From positions 78,663,401 through 78,727,400 of the forward strand of contig CM049315.1 of the NCBI GenBank assembly GCA_026874595.1: 64,000 nt of DNA, read 5' to 3'. Each line of letters begins with the position of its first letter. Position 1 is the first letter of the stretch. The position numbers and the translations under genes are program-made. Shown in pieces: positions 23,159-37,700 of this stretch. This stretch comes from Sipunculus nudus. Lineage: Eukaryota > Annelida > Sipuncula > Golfingiida > Sipunculidae. The notes under the pieces are model-generated. The model worked only from the letters and a program-made list of their open reading frames with translations. It had not been told where the DNA came from and ran no database searches.

Positions 23159-24313
23159 ATAGAGATCCACTGACCACAGCGTGAGGACTGATGCAGGGCC
23201 TCAAACATTCCTCCACAGGTTGCCAGCCCAGCCTAGCAAGGCCAACTGCAGCCTGTTGTAAAAAAACCGGGGGAGTTCAGCAGGTACATACCCATGACAC
23301 ATCTGGCCAACCTACACCTGGGCTCCATTATGGTGACCTCCATGAAAGGATGAGTTGCAATCCTTATTCCACACAAGCTGGTATTTGTGAAAAAGGGTGA
23401 TTTTTAGACCCAACATCTAGGCCTTCCATTTCTGAAACCAAATTTTGCTAATTTTAAACTAAATTTAGAAGCAACTTTTCTCATTGGAATTTTGTTGATG
23501 CATAATTGGAGTGAATCTGTGTTTTCATGGACCATTAATTAACTGATCTGATCAATTCAAACTGTTTTATATTCAGCAGGAAGATAGAGATCCACTGAAC
23601 ACAGCGTGAGGACTGATGCAGGGCCTCAAACATTCCTCCACAGGTTGCCAGCCCAGCCCAGCAAGGCCAACTGCAGCCTGTTGTACAAAAGCAGGGGAGT
23701 TCAGCAGGTACTTACCCTTGACACATCTGGCCAACCTACACCTGGGCTCCATTAGCCTACAATTCTCTCTCCAATTCCAGGCCTTCCAGTTCTGAAAGCA
23801 AATTTTATACTTTTTCTAGAACAACTTTTCTCATTGGAATTTTGCTGATTCATAATTGGAGGGAATCTTGTGTTTTCATGGACCATTAATTAACTGATCT
23901 GATCAATTCAAACTGTTTTATATTCAACAGGAAGATAGAGATCGACTGACCACAGCGTGAGGACTGATGCAGGGCCTCAAACATTCCTCCACAGGTTGCC
24001 AGCCCAGCCCAGCAAGGCCAACTGCAGTCTGTTGTACAAAACCGTCCGAGTTCAGCAGGTACATACCCATGACACATCTGGCCAACCTACACCTGGGCTC
24101 CATTATCGTGACCTCCATGAAAGGATGAGTTGCAATCCTTAATTCACACAAGCTGGTATTTGTTAAAAAGGGTGATTTTTAGACCCAAAATCTAGGCCTT
24201 CCATTTCTGAAACCAAATTTTGCTAATTTTAAACTTATTTTCTTGTAGCAAATTTTCTGATTGGAATTTTGTTGATGCATAATTGGAGTGAACCTGTGTT
24301 TTCATGGACCATA

Positions 24314-24381
24314 AATAAACATAAATAAACTATGGGGCCAGGCATATAAATAGTTGTAAGGAAGTTCTTCTGATTCAGTTT
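24314..24381 (+). promoter_or_regulatory. AATAAA/TATA/initiator module, copy 5
   Basis: TATAAATA at 24345-24352, initiator-like A at 24377. The unit order after it is S338, M351, three L424, M351, L428, S338, then a 425-bp unit before the next module. Confidence 0.45.
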
Positions 24382-27300
24382 AGCCTTCAATTCTCTCTCC
24401 AATTCCAGGTCTCCAGTTCCAAAAACAAGTTTTTAACTTTTTCTAGAAGCAACTTTTCTCATTGGAATTTGCTGATGCATAATCGGAGTGAATCTGTGTT
24501 TTCATTTACCATTAATCAACTGATCTAATCAATTCAAACTGTTTTTTATTTTCCACAGGAAGATAGTGTTCCACTGACCACAGCGTGAGGACTGATGCAG
24601 GGCCTTCAACATTCCTCTACAGGTTGCCAGCCCAGCCCAGCCCAACAAGGCCAAGTGTAACAGCTGACTATGGGGCCAGGCATATACATATTTGTAAGGA
24701 AGTTCTTCTGATTCAGTTTAGCCTTCAATTCTCTCTCCAATTCCAGGCCTTCCACTTCTGAAAGCAAATTTTAAACTTTTTCTAGAACAACTTTTCTCAT
24801 TGGAATTTTGCTGATGCATAATTGGAGGGAATCTTGTGTTTTCATGGACCAATAATTAACTGATCTGATCAATTCAGACTGTTTTATATTCAGCAGGAAG
24901 ATAGAGATCCACTGAACACAGCGTGAGGACTGATGCAGGGCCTCCAACATTCCTCCACAGGTTGCCAGCCCAGCCCAGCAAGGCCAACTGCAGCCTGTTG
25001 TACAAAAGCAGGGGAGTTCAGCAGGTACTTACCCTTGACACATCTGGCCAACCTACACCTGGGCTCCATTAGCCTTCAATTCTCTCTCCAATTCCAGGCC
25101 TTCCAGTTCTGAAAGCAAATTTTATACTTTTTCTAGAACCACTTTTCTCATTGGAATTTTGCTGATGCATAATTGGAGGGAATCTTGTGTTTTCATGGAC
25201 CATTAATTAACTGATCTGATCAATTCAAACTGTTTTATATTCAACAGGAAGATAGAGATCCACTGACCACAGCGTGAGGACTGATGCAGGGCCTCCAACA
25301 TTCCTCCACAGGTTGCCAGCCCAGCCCAGCAAGGCCAACTGCAGCCTGATGTACAAAACAGGCCGAGTTCAGCAGGTACATACCCATGACACATCTGGCC
25401 AACCTATACCTGGGCTCCATTATGGTGACCTCTATAACAGGATGAGTTGCAATCCTTATTCCACACAAGCTGGTATTTGTGAAAAAGGGTGATTTTTAGA
25501 CCCAACATCTAGGCCTTCCATTTCTGAAACCAAATTTTGCTAATTTTAAACTAAATTTGGAAGCAACTTTTCTCATTGGAATTTTGTTGATGCATAATTG
25601 GAGTGAATCTGTGTTTTCATGGACCATTAATTAACTGATCTGATCAATTCAAACTGTTTTATATTCAACAGGAAGATAGAGATCCACTGACCACAGCGTG
25701 AGGACTGATGCAGGGCCTCAAACATTCCTCCACAGGTTGCCAGCCCAGCCCAGCAAGGCCAACTGCAGCCTGATGTACAAAACCGGCCGAGTTCAGCAGG
25801 TACATACCCATGACACATCTGGCCAACCTACACCTGGGCTCCATTATGGTGACCTCCATGACAGGATGAATTGCAATCCTTATTCCACACAAGCTGGTAT
25901 TTGTGAAAAAGGGTGAATTTTAGACCCAACATCTAGGCCTTCCATTTCTGAAACCAAATTTTGCTAATTTTAAACTAAATTTTGAAGCAACTTTTCTCAT
26001 TAGAATTTTGTTGATGCATAATTGGAGTGAATCTGTGTTTTCATGGACCATTAATTAACTTATCTGATCAATTCAGACTGTTTTATATTCAGCAGGAAGA
26101 TAGAGATCCACTGAACACAGCGTGAGGACTGATGCAGGGCCTCAAACATTCCTCCACAGGTTGCCAGCCCAGCCCAGCAAGGCCAACTGCAGTCTGTTGT
26201 ACAAAACCGTCCGAGTTCAGCAGGTACATACCTATGACACATCTGGCCAACCTACACCTGGGCTCCATTATGGTGACCTCCATGACAGGATGAATTGCAA
26301 TCCTTATTCCACACAAGCTGGTATTTGTGAAAAAGGGTGAATTTTAGACCCAACATCTAGGCCTTCCATTTCTGAAACCAAATTTTGCTAATTTTAAACT
26401 AAATTTTGAAGCAACTTTTCTCATTAGAATTTTGTTGATGCATAATTGGAGTGAATCTGTGTTTTCATGGACCATTAATTAACTGATCTGATCAATTCAG
26501 ACTGTTTTATATTCAGCAGGAAGATAGAGATCCACTGAACACAGCGTGAGGACTGATGCAGGGCCTCCAACATTCCTCCACAGGTTGCCAGCCCAGCCCA
26601 GCAAGGCCAACTGCAGCCTGTTGTACAAAAGCAGGGGAGTTCAGCAGGTACTTACCCTTGACACATCTGGCCAACCTACACCTGGGCTCCATTAGCCTTC
26701 AATTCTCTCTCCAATTCCAGGCCTTCCAGTTCTGAAAGCAAATTTTATACTTTTTCTAGAACAACTTTTCTCATTGGAATTTTGCTGATGCATAATTGGA
26801 GGGAATCTTGTGTTTTCATGGACCATTAATTAACTGATCTGATCAATTCAAACTGTTTTATATTCAACAGGAAGATAGAGATCCACTGACCACAGCGTGA
26901 GGACTGATGCAGGGCCTCAAACATTCCTCCACAGGTTGCCAGCCCAGCCCAGCAAGGCCAACTGCAGCCTGTTGTAAAAAACCGGGGGAGTTCAGCAGGT
27001 ACATACCCATGACACATCTGGCCAACCTACACCTGGGCTCCATTATCGTGACCTCCATGAAAGGATGAGTTGCAATCCTTAATTCACACAAGCTGGTATT
27101 TGTTAAAAAGGGTGATTTTTAGACCCAAAATCTAGGCCTTCCATTTCTGAAACCAAATTTTGCTAATTTTAAACTTATTTTCTTGTAGCAACTTTTCTGA
27201 TTGGAATTTTGTTAATGCATAATTGGAGTGAACCTGTGTTTTCATTTACCATTAATCAACTGATCTAATCAATTCAAACTGTTTTTTATTTTCCACAGGA

Positions 27301-28444
27301 AGATAGTGTTCCACTGACCACAGCGTGAGGACTGATGCAGGGCCTTCAACATTCCTCCACAGGTTGCCAGCCCAGCCCAGCCTAACAAGGCCAAGTGTAA
27401 CAGCTGACTATGGGGCCAGGCATATACATATTTGTAAGGAAGTTCTTCTGATTCAGTTTAGCCTTCAATTCTCTCTCCAATTCCAGGCCTTCCAGTTCTG
27501 AAAGCAAATTTTAAACTTTTTCTAGAACAACTTTTCTCATTGGAATTTTGCTGATGCATAATTGGAGGGAATCTTGTGTTTTCATGGACCATTAATTAAC
27601 TGATCTGATCAATTCAAACTGTTTTATATTAAACGGGAAGATAGAGATCCACTGACCACAGCGTGAGGACTGATGCAGGGCCTCAAACATTCCTCCACAG
27701 GTTGCCAGCCCAGCCTAGCAAGGCCAACTGCAGCCTGTTGTAAAAAAACCGGGGGAGTTCAGCAGGTACATACCCATGACACATCTGGCCAACCTACACC
27801 TGGGCTCCATTATGGTGACCTCCATGAAAGGATGAGTTGCAATCCTTATTCCACACAAGCTGGTATTTGTGAAAAAGGGTGATTTTTAGACCCAACATCT
27901 AGGCCTTCCATTTCTGAAACCAAATTTTGCTAATTTTAAACTAAATTTGGAAGCAACTTTTCTCATTGGAATTTTGTTGATGCATAATTGGAGTGAATCT
28001 GTGTTTTCATGGACCATTAATTAACTGATCTGATCAATTCAAACTGTTTTATATTCAGCAGGAAGATAGAGATCCACTGAACACAGCGTGAGGACTGATG
28101 CAGGGCCTCAAACATTCCTCCACAGGTTGCCAGCCCAGCCCAGCAAGGCCAACTGCAGTCTGTTGTACAAAACCGTCCGAGTTCAGCAGGTACATACCCA
28201 TGACACATCTGGCCAACCTACACCTGGGCTCCATTATCGTGACCTCCATGAAAGGATGAGTTGCAATCCTTAATTCACACAAGCTGGTATTTGTTAAAAA
28301 GGGTGATTTTTAGACCCAAAATCTAGGCCTTCCATTTCTGAAACCAAATTTTGCTAATTTTAAACTTATTTTCTTGTAGCAAATTTTCTGATTGGAATTT
28401 TGTTGATGCATAATTGGAGTGAACCTGTGTTTTCATGGACCATA

Positions 28445-28512
28445 AATAAACATAAATAAACTATGGGGCCAGGCATATAAATAGTTGTAAGGAAGTTCTT
28501 CTGATTCAGTTT
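28445..28512 (+). promoter_or_regulatory. AATAAA/TATA/initiator module, copy 6
   Basis: TATAAATA at 28476-28483, initiator-like A at 28508. The acceptor that follows this copy reads TTTTCCACTG at 28680-28689 instead of CCACAG, so the first downstream acceptor is lost here only. Confidence 0.45.
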
Positions 28513-29802
28513 AGCCTTCAATTCTCTCTCCAATTCCAGGTCTCCAGTTCCAAAAACAAGTTTTTAACTTTTTCTAGAAGCAACTTTTCTCATTGGAATT
28601 TGCTGATGCATAATCGGAGTGAATCTGTGTTTTCATTTACCATTAATCAACTGATCTAATCAATTCAAACTGTTTTTTATTTTCCACTGGAAGATAGTGT
28701 TCCACTGACCACAGCGTGAGGACTGATGCAGGGCCTTCAACATTCCTCTACAGGTTGCGAGCCCAGCCCAGCCCAACAAGGCCAAGTGTAACAGCTGACT
28801 ATGGGGCCAGGCATATACATATTTGTAAGGAAGTTCTTCTGATTCAGTTTAGCCTTCAATTCTCTCTCCAATTCCAGGCCTTACAGATCTGAAAACAAAT
28901 TTTAAACTTTTTCTAGAACAACTTTTCTCATTGGAATTTTGCTGAGGCATAATTGAAGGGAATCTTGTGTTTTCATGGACCATTAATTAACTGCTCTGAT
29001 CAATTCAAACTGTTTTATATTCAACAGGAAGATAGAGATCCACTGACCACAGCGTGAGGACTGATGCAGGGCCTCCATCATTCCTCCACAGGTTGCCAGC
29101 CCAGCCCAGCAAGGCCAACTGCAGCCTGTTGTAAAAAACCGCGGGAGTTCAGCAGGTACATACCCATGACACATCTGGCCAACCTACACCTGGGCTCCAT
29201 TATGGTGACCTCCATGACAGGATGAATTGCAATCCTTATTCCACACAAGCTGGTATTTGTGAAAAAGGGTGAATTTTAGACCCAACATCTAGGCCTTCCA
29301 TTTCTGAAACCAAATTTTGCTAGTTTTAAACTAAATTTTGAAGCAACTTTTCTCATTAGAATTTTGTTGATGCATAATTGGAGTGAATCTGTGTTTTCAT
29401 GGACCATTAATTAACTGATCTGATCAATTCAGACAGTTTTATGTTCAGCAGGAAGATAGAGATCCACTGAACACAGCGTGAGGACTGATGCAGGGCCTCC
29501 AACATTCCTCCACAGGTTGCCAGCCCAGCCCAGCAAGGCCAACTGCAGCCTGTTGTACAAAAGCAGGGGAGTTCAGCAGGTACTTACCCTTGACACATCT
29601 GGCCAACCTACACCTGGGCTCCATTAGCCTACAATTCTCTCTCCAATTCCAGGCCTTCCAGTTCTGAAAGCAAATTTTATACTTTTTCTAGAACAACTTT
29701 TCTGATTGGAATTTTGCTGATTCATAATTGGAGGGAATCTTGTGTTTTCATGGACCAATAATTAACTGATCTGATCAATTCAAACTGTTTTATATTCAAC
29801 AG

Positions 29803-32800
29803 GAAGATAGAGATCGACTGACCACAGCGTGAGGACTGATGCAGGGCCTCAAACATTCCTCCACAGGTTGCCAGCCCAGCCCAGCAAGGCCAACTGCAGC
29901 CTGTTGTACAAAACCGTCCGAGTTCAGCAGGTACATACCCATGACACATCTGGCCAACCTACACCTGGGCTCCATTATGGTGACCTCCATGAAAGGATGA
30001 GTTGCAATCCTTAATTCACACAAGCTGGTATTTGTTAAAAAGGGTGATTTTTTGACCCAAAATCTAGGCCTTCCATTTCTGAAACCAAATTTTGCTAATT
30101 TTAAACTTATTTTCTTGTAGCAACTTTTCTGATTGGAATTTTGTTAATGCATAATTGGAGTGAACCTGTGTTTTCATTTACCATTAATCAACTGATCTAA
30201 TCAATTCAAACTGTTTTTTATTTTCCACAGGAAGATAGTGTTCCACTGACCACAGCGTGAGGACTGATGCAGGGCCTTCAACATTCCTCCACAGGTTGCC
30301 AGCCCAGCCCAGCCTAACAAGGCCAAGTGTAACAGCTGACTATGGGGCCAGGCATATACATATTTGTAAGGAAGTTCTTCTGATTCAGTTTAGCCTTCAA
30401 TTCTCTCTCCAATTCCAGGCCTTCCACTTCTGAAAGCAAATTTTAAACTTTTTCTAGAACAACTTTTCTCATTGGAATTTTGCTGATGCATAATTGGAGG
30501 GAATCTTGTGTTTTCATGGACCAATAATCAACTGATCTAATCAATTCAAACTGTTTTATATTCAGCAGGAAGATAGAGATCCACTGAACACAGCGTGAGG
30601 ACTGATGCAGGGCCTCCAACATTCCTCCACAGGTTGCCAGCCCAGCCCAGCAAGGCCAACTGCAGCCTGTTGTACAAAAGCAGGGGAGTTCAGCAGGTAC
30701 TTACCCTTGACACATCTGGCCAACCTACACCTGGGCTCCATTAGCCTTCAATTCTCTCTCCAATTCCAGGCCTTCCAGTTCTGAAAGCAAATTTTATACT
30801 TTTTCTAGAACCACTTTTCTCATTGGAATTTTGCTGATGCATAATTGGAGGGAATCTTGTGTTTTCATGGACCATTAATTAACTGATCTGATCAATTCAA
30901 ACTGTTTTATATTAAACGGGAAGATAGAGATCCACTGACCACAGCGTGAGGACTGATGCAGGGCCTCAAACATTCCTCCACAGGTTGCCAGCCCAGCCTA
31001 GCAAGGCCAACTGCAGCCTGTTGTAAAAAAACCGGGGGAGTTCAGCAGGTACATACCCATGACACATCTGGCCAACCTACACCTGGGCTCCATTATGGTG
31101 ACCTCCATGAAAGGATGAGTTGCAATCCTTATTCCACACAAGCTGGTATTTGTGAAAAAGGGTGATTTTTAGACCCAACATCTAGGCCTTCCATTTCTGA
31201 AACCAAATTTTGCTAATTTTAAACTAAATTTAGAAGCAACTTTTCTCATTGGAATTTTGTTGATGCATAATTGGAGTGAATCTGTGTTTTCATGGACCAT
31301 TAATTAACTGATCTGATCAATTCAAACTGTTTTATATTCAGCAGGAAGATAGAGATCCACTGAACACAGCGTGAGGACTGATGCAGGGCCTCAAACATTC
31401 CTCCACAGGTTGCCAGCCCAGCCCAGCAAGGCCAACTGCAGCCTGTTGTACAAAAGCAGGGGAGTTCAGCAGGTACTTACCCTTGACACATCTGGCCAAC
31501 CTACACCTGGGCTCCATTAGCCTACAATTCTCTCTCCAATTCCAGGCCTTCCAGTTCTGAAAGCAAATTTTATACTTTTTCTAGAACAACTTTTCTCATT
31601 GGAATTTTGCTGATTCATAATTGGAGGGAATCTTGTGTTTTCATGGACCATTAATTAACTGATCTGATCAATTCAAACTGTTTTATATTCAACAGGAAGA
31701 TAGAGATCGACTGACCACAGCGTGAGGACTGATGCAGGGCCTCAAACATTCCTCCACAGGTTGCCAGCCCAGCCCAGCAAGGCCAACTGCAGCCTGTTGT
31801 ACAAAACCGTCCGAGTTCACCAGGTACATACCCATGACACATCTGGCCAACCTACACCTGGGCTCCATTATGGTGACCTCCATGAAAGGATGAGTTGCAA
31901 TCCTTAATTCACACAAGCTGGTATTTGTTAAAAAGGGTGATTTTTTGACCCAAAATCTAGGCCTTCCATTTCTGAAACCAAATTTTGCTAATTTTAAACT
32001 TATTTTCTTGTAGCAACTTTTCTGATTGGAATTTTGTTAATGCATAATTGGAGTGAACCTGTGTTTTCATTTACCATTAATCAACTGATCTAATCAATTC
32101 AAACTGTTTTTTATTTTCCACAGGAAGATAGTGTTCCACTGACCACAGCGTGAGGACTGATGCAGGGCCTTCAACATTCCTCCACAGGTTGCCAGCCCAG
32201 CCCAGCCTAACAAGGCCAAGTGTAACAGCTGACTATTGGGCCAGGCATATACATATTTGTAAGGAAGTTCTTCTGATTCAGTTTAGCCTTCAATTCTCTC
32301 TCCAATTCCAGGCCTTCCACTTCTGAAAGCAAATTTTAAACTTTTTCTAGAACAACTTTTCTCATTGGAATTTTGCTGATGCATAATTGGAGGGAATCTT
32401 GTGTTTTCATGGACCAATAATCAACTGATCTAATCAATTCAAACTGTTTTATATTCAGCAGGAAGATAGAGATCCACTGAACACAGCGTGAGGACTGATG
32501 CAGGGCCTCCAACATTCCTCCACAGGTTGCCAGCCCAGCCCAGCAAGGCCAACTGCAGCCTGTTGTACAAAAGCAGGGGAGTTCAGCAGGTACTTACCCT
32601 TGACACATCTGGCCAACCTACACCTGGGCTCCATTAGCCTTCAATTCTCTCTCCAATTCCAGGCCTTCCAGTTCTGAAAGCAAATTTTATACTTTTTCTA
32701 GAACCACTTTTCTCATTGGAATTTTGCTGATGCATAATTGGAGGGAATCTTGTGTTTTCATGGACCATTAATTAACTGATCTGATCAATTCAAACTGTTT

Positions 32801-34705
32801 TATATTAAACGGGAAGATAGAGATCCACTGACCACAGCGTGAGGACTGATGCAGGGCCTCAAACATTCCTCCACAGGTTGCCAGCCCAGCCTAGCAAGGC
32901 CAACTGCAGCCTGTTGTAAAAAAACCGGGGGAGTTCAGCAGGTACATACCCATGACACATCTGGCCAACCTACACCTGGGCTCCATTATGGTGACCTCCA
33001 TGAAAGGATGAGTTGCAATCCTTATTCCACACAAGCTGGTATTTGTGAAAAAGGGTGATTTTTAGACCCAACATCTAGGCCTTCCATTTCTGAAACCAAA
33101 TTTTGCTAATTTTAAACTAAATTTAGAAGCAACTTTTCTCATTGGAATTTTGTTGATGCATAATTGGAGTGAATCTGTGTTTTCATGGACCATTAATTAA
33201 CTGATCTGATCAATTCAAACTGTTTTATATTCAGCAGGAAGATAGAGATCCACTGAACACAGCGTGAGGACTGATGCAGGGCCTCAAACATTCCTCCACA
33301 GGTTGCCAGCCCAGCCCAGCAAGGCCAACTGCAGCCTGTTGTACAAAAGCAGGGGAGTTCAGCAGGTACTTACCCTTGACACATCTGGCCAACCTACACC
33401 TGGGCTCCATTAGCCTACAATTCTCTCTCCAATTCCAGGCCTTCCAGTTCTGAAAGCAAATTTTATACTTTTTCTAGAACAACTTTTCTCATTGGAATTT
33501 TGCTGATTCATAATTGGAGGGAATCTTGTGTTTTCATGGACCATTAATTAACTGATCTGATCAATTCAAACTGTTTTATATTCAACAGGAAGATAGAGAT
33601 CGACTGACCACAGCGTGAGGACTGATGCAGGGCCTCAAACATTCCTCCACAGGTTGCCAGCCCAGCCCAGCAAGGCCAACTGCAGCCTGTTGTACAAAAC
33701 CGTCCGAGTTCAGCAGGTACATACCCATGACACATCTGGCCAACCTACACCTGGGCTCCATTATGGTGACCTCCATGAAAGGATGAGTTGCAATCCTTAA
33801 TTCACACAAGCTGGTATTTGTTAAAAAGGGTGATTTTTTGACCCAAAATCTAGGCCTTCCATTTCTGAAACCAAATTTTGCTAATTTTAAACTTATTTTC
33901 TTGTAGCAACTTTTCTGATTGGAATTTTGTTAATGCATAATTGGAGTGAACCTGTGTTTTCATTTACCATTAATCAACTGATCTAATCAGTTCAAACTGT
34001 TTTTTATTTTCCACAGGAAGATAGTGTTCCACTGACCACAGCGTGAGGACTGATGCAGGGCCTTCAACATTCCTCCACAGGTTGCCAGCCCAGCCCAGCC
34101 TAACAAGGCCAAGTGTAACAGCTGACTATGGGGCCAGGCATATACATATTTGTAAGGAAGTTCTTCTGATTCAGTTTAGCCTTCAATTCTCTCTCCAATT
34201 CCAGGCCTTCCACTTCTGAAAGCAAATTTTAAACTTTTTCTAGAACAACTTTTCTCATTGGAATTTTGCTGATGCATAATTGGAGGGAATCTTGTGTTTT
34301 CATGGACCAATAATTAACTGATCTAATCAATTCAAACTGTTTTATATTCAGCAGGAAGATAGAGATCCACTGAACACAGCGTGAGGACTGATGCAGGGCC
34401 TCCAACATTCCTCCACAGGTTGCCAGCCCAGCCCAGCAAGGCCAACTGCAGCCTGTTGTACAAAAGCAGGGGAGTTCAGCAGGTACTTACCCTTGACACA
34501 TCTGGCCAACCTACACCTGGGCTCCATTAGCCTTCAATTCTCTCTCCAATTCCAGGCCTTCCAGTTCTGAAAGCAAATTTTATACTTTTTCTAGAACAAC
34601 TTTTCTCATTGGAATTTTGCTGATGCATAATTGGAGGGAATCTTGTGTTTTCATGGACCATTAATTAACTGATCTGATCAATTCAAACTGTTTTATATTC
34701 AACAG
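29803..34705 (+). repeat. 1893-bp higher-order repeat, about 2.6 copies
   Basis: Five-unit period L428, S338, M351, L425, M351 (428+338+351+425+351 = 1893). Copies start at 29803, 31696 and 33589; the third is cut after its M unit at 34381, where an L unit of a different core type and XL628 spacer follows. Shared markers include TTAGCCTACAATTC, GCTGATTCATAATTGG, AGATCGACTGACC and GATTTTTTGACCC. Differences are few: GTTCACCAG near 31815, CTATTGGGCC near 32234, ATCAGTTCAAAC near 33987. Confidence 0.9.
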
Positions 34706-37700
34706 GAAGATAGAGATCCACTGACCACAGCGTGAGGACTGATGCAGGGCCTCCAACATTCCTCCACAGGTTGCCAGCCCAGCCCAGCAAGGCCAACTGC
34801 AGCCTGATGTACAAAACAGGCCGAGTTCAGCAGGTACATACCCATGACACATCTGGCCAACCTACACCTGGGCTCCATTATCGTGACCTCCATGAAAGGA
34901 TGAGTTGCAATCCTTAATTCACACAAGCTGGTATTTGTTAAAAAGGGTGATTTTTAGACCCAAAATCTAGGCCTTCCATTTCTGAAACCAAATTTTGCTA
35001 ATTTTAAGCTTATTTTCTTGTAGCAAATTTTCTGATTGGAATTTTGTTGATGCATAATTGGAGTGAACCTGTGTTTTCATGGACCATAAATAAACATAAA
35101 TAAACTATGGGGCCAGGCATATAAATAGTTGTAAGGAAGTTCTTCTGATTCAGTTTAGCCTTCAATTCTCTCTCCAATTCCAGGTCTCCAGTTCCAAAAA
35201 CAAGTTTTTAACTTTTTCTAGAAGCAACTTTTCTCATTGGAATTTGCTGATGCATAATCGGAGTGAATCTGTGTTTTCATTTACCATTAATCAACTGATC
35301 TAATCAATTCAAACTGTTTTTTATTTTCCACAGGAAGATAGTGTTCCACTGACCACAGCGTGAGGACTGATGCAGGGCCTTCAACATTCCTCTACAGGTT
35401 GCCAGCCCAGCCCAGCCCAACAAGGCCAAGTGTAACAGCTGACTATGGGGCCAGGCATATACATATTTGTAAGGAAGTTCTTCTGATTCAGTTTAGCCTT
35501 CAATTCTCTCTCCAATTCCAGGCCTTACAGATCTGAAAACAAATTTTAAACTTTTTCTAGAACAACTTTTCTCATTGGAATTTTGCTGAGGCATAATTGA
35601 AGGGAATCTTGTGTTTTCATGGACCATTAATTAACTGCTCTGATCAATTCAAACTGTTTTATATTCAACAGGAAGATAGAGATCCACTGACCACAGCGTG
35701 AGGACTGATGCAGGGCCTCCATCATTCCTCCACAGGTTGCCAGCCCAGCCCAGCAAGGCCAACTGCAGCCTGTTGTAAAAAACCGCGGGAGTTCAGCAGG
35801 TACATACCCATGACACATCTGGCCAACCTACACCTGGGCTCCATTATGGTGACCTCCATGACAGGATGAATTGCAATCCTTATTCCACACAAGCTGGTAT
35901 TTGTGAAAAAGGGTGAATTTTAGACCCAACATCTAGGCCTTCCATTTCTGAAACCAAATTTTGCTAGTTTTAAACTAAATTTTGAAGCAACTTTTCTCAT
36001 TAGAATTTTGTTGATGCATAATTGGAGTGAATCTGTGTTTTCATGGACCATTAATTAACTGATCTGATCAATTCAGACAGTTTTATGTTCAGCAGGAAGA
36101 TAGAGATCCACTGAACACAGCGTGAGGACTGATGCAGGGCCTCCAACATTCCTCCACAGGTTGCCAGCCCAGCCCAGCAAGGCCAACTGCAGCCTGTTGT
36201 ACAAAAGCAGGGGAGTTCAGCAGGTACTTACCCTTGACACATCTGGCCAACCTACACCTGGGCTCCATTAGCCTACAATTCTCTCTCCAATTCCAGGCCT
36301 TCCAGTTCTGAAAGCAAATTTTATACTTTTTCTAGAACAACTTTTCTCATTGGAATTTTGCTGATTCATAATTGGAGGGAATCTTGTGTTTTCATGGACC
36401 ATTAATTAACTGATCTGATCAATTCAAACTGTTTTATATTCAACAGGAAGATAGAGATCGACTGACCACAGCGTGAGGACTGATGCAGGGCCTCAAACAT
36501 TCCTCCACAGGTTGCCAGCCCAGCCCAGCAAGGCCAACTGCAGCCTGATGTACAAAACCGTCCGAGTTCAGCAGGTACATACCCATGACACATCTGGCCA
36601 ACCTACACCTGGGCTCCATTATGGTGACCTCCATGAAAGGATGAGTTGTAATCCTTAATTCACACAAGCTGGTATTTGTTAAAAAGGGTGATTTTTTGAC
36701 CCAAAATCTAGGCCTTCCATTTCTGAAACCAAATTTTGCTAATTTTAAACTTATTTTCTTGTAGCAACTTTTCTGATTGGAATTTTGTTAATGCATAATT
36801 GGAGTGAACCTGTGTTTTCATTTACCATTAATCAACTGATCTAATCAATTCAAACTGTTTTTTATTTTCCACAGGAAGATAGTGTTCCACTGACCACAGC
36901 GTGAGGACTGATGCAGGGCCTTCAACATTCCCCCACAGGTTGCCAGCCCAGCCCAGCCTAACAAGGCCAAGTGTAACAGCTGACTATGGGGCCAGGCATA
37001 TACATATTTGTAAGGAAGTTCTTCTGATTCAGTTTAGCCTTCAATTCTCTCTCCAATTCCAGGCCTTCCACTTCTGAAAGCAAATTTTAAACTTTTTCTA
37101 GAACAACTTTTCTCATTGGAATTTTGCTGATGCATAATTGGAGGGAATCTTGTGTTTTCATGGACCATTAATTAACTGATCTGATCAATTCAAACTGTTT
37201 TATATTCAACAGGAAGATAGAGATCCACTGACCACAGCGTGAGGACTGATGCAGGGCCTCCAACATTCCTCCACAGGTTGCCAGCCCAGCCCAGCAAGGC
37301 CAACTGCAGCCTGATGTACAAAACAGGCCGAGTTCAGCAGGTACATACCCATGACACATCTGGCCAACCTATACCTGGGCTCCATTATGGTGACCTCTAT
37401 AACAGGATGAGTTGCAATCCTTATTCCACACAAGCTGGTATTTGTGAAAAAGGGTGATTTTTAGACCCAACATCTAGGCCTTCCATTTCTGAAACCAAAT
37501 TTTGCTAATTTTAAACTAAATTTGGAAGCAACTTTTCTCATTGGAATTTTGTTGATGCATAATTGGAGTGAATCTGTGTTTTCATGGACCATTAATTAAC
37601 TGATCTGATCAATTCAAACTGTTTTATATTCAGCAGGAAGATAGAGATCTACTGAACACAGCGTGAGGACTGATGCAGGGCCTCAAACATTCCTCCACAG

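Larger units (their letters stand above)
22466..29802 (+). repeat. Mixed block with the first 425-bp acceptor-variant units
   Basis: Intervals: 338, 351, 425, 351, 628, 338, 351, 424, 424, 424, 351, 428, 338, 425, 628, 338, 424, 351. The landmarks 22830-23957 recur 7765 bp later as 30595-31722, which places this block as a source or sibling of the 1893-bp repeat. Private changes include TTATCTGATC near 26060, CATACCTATGAC at 26228 and GGTTGCGAGCCC near 28753. Confidence 0.85.
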
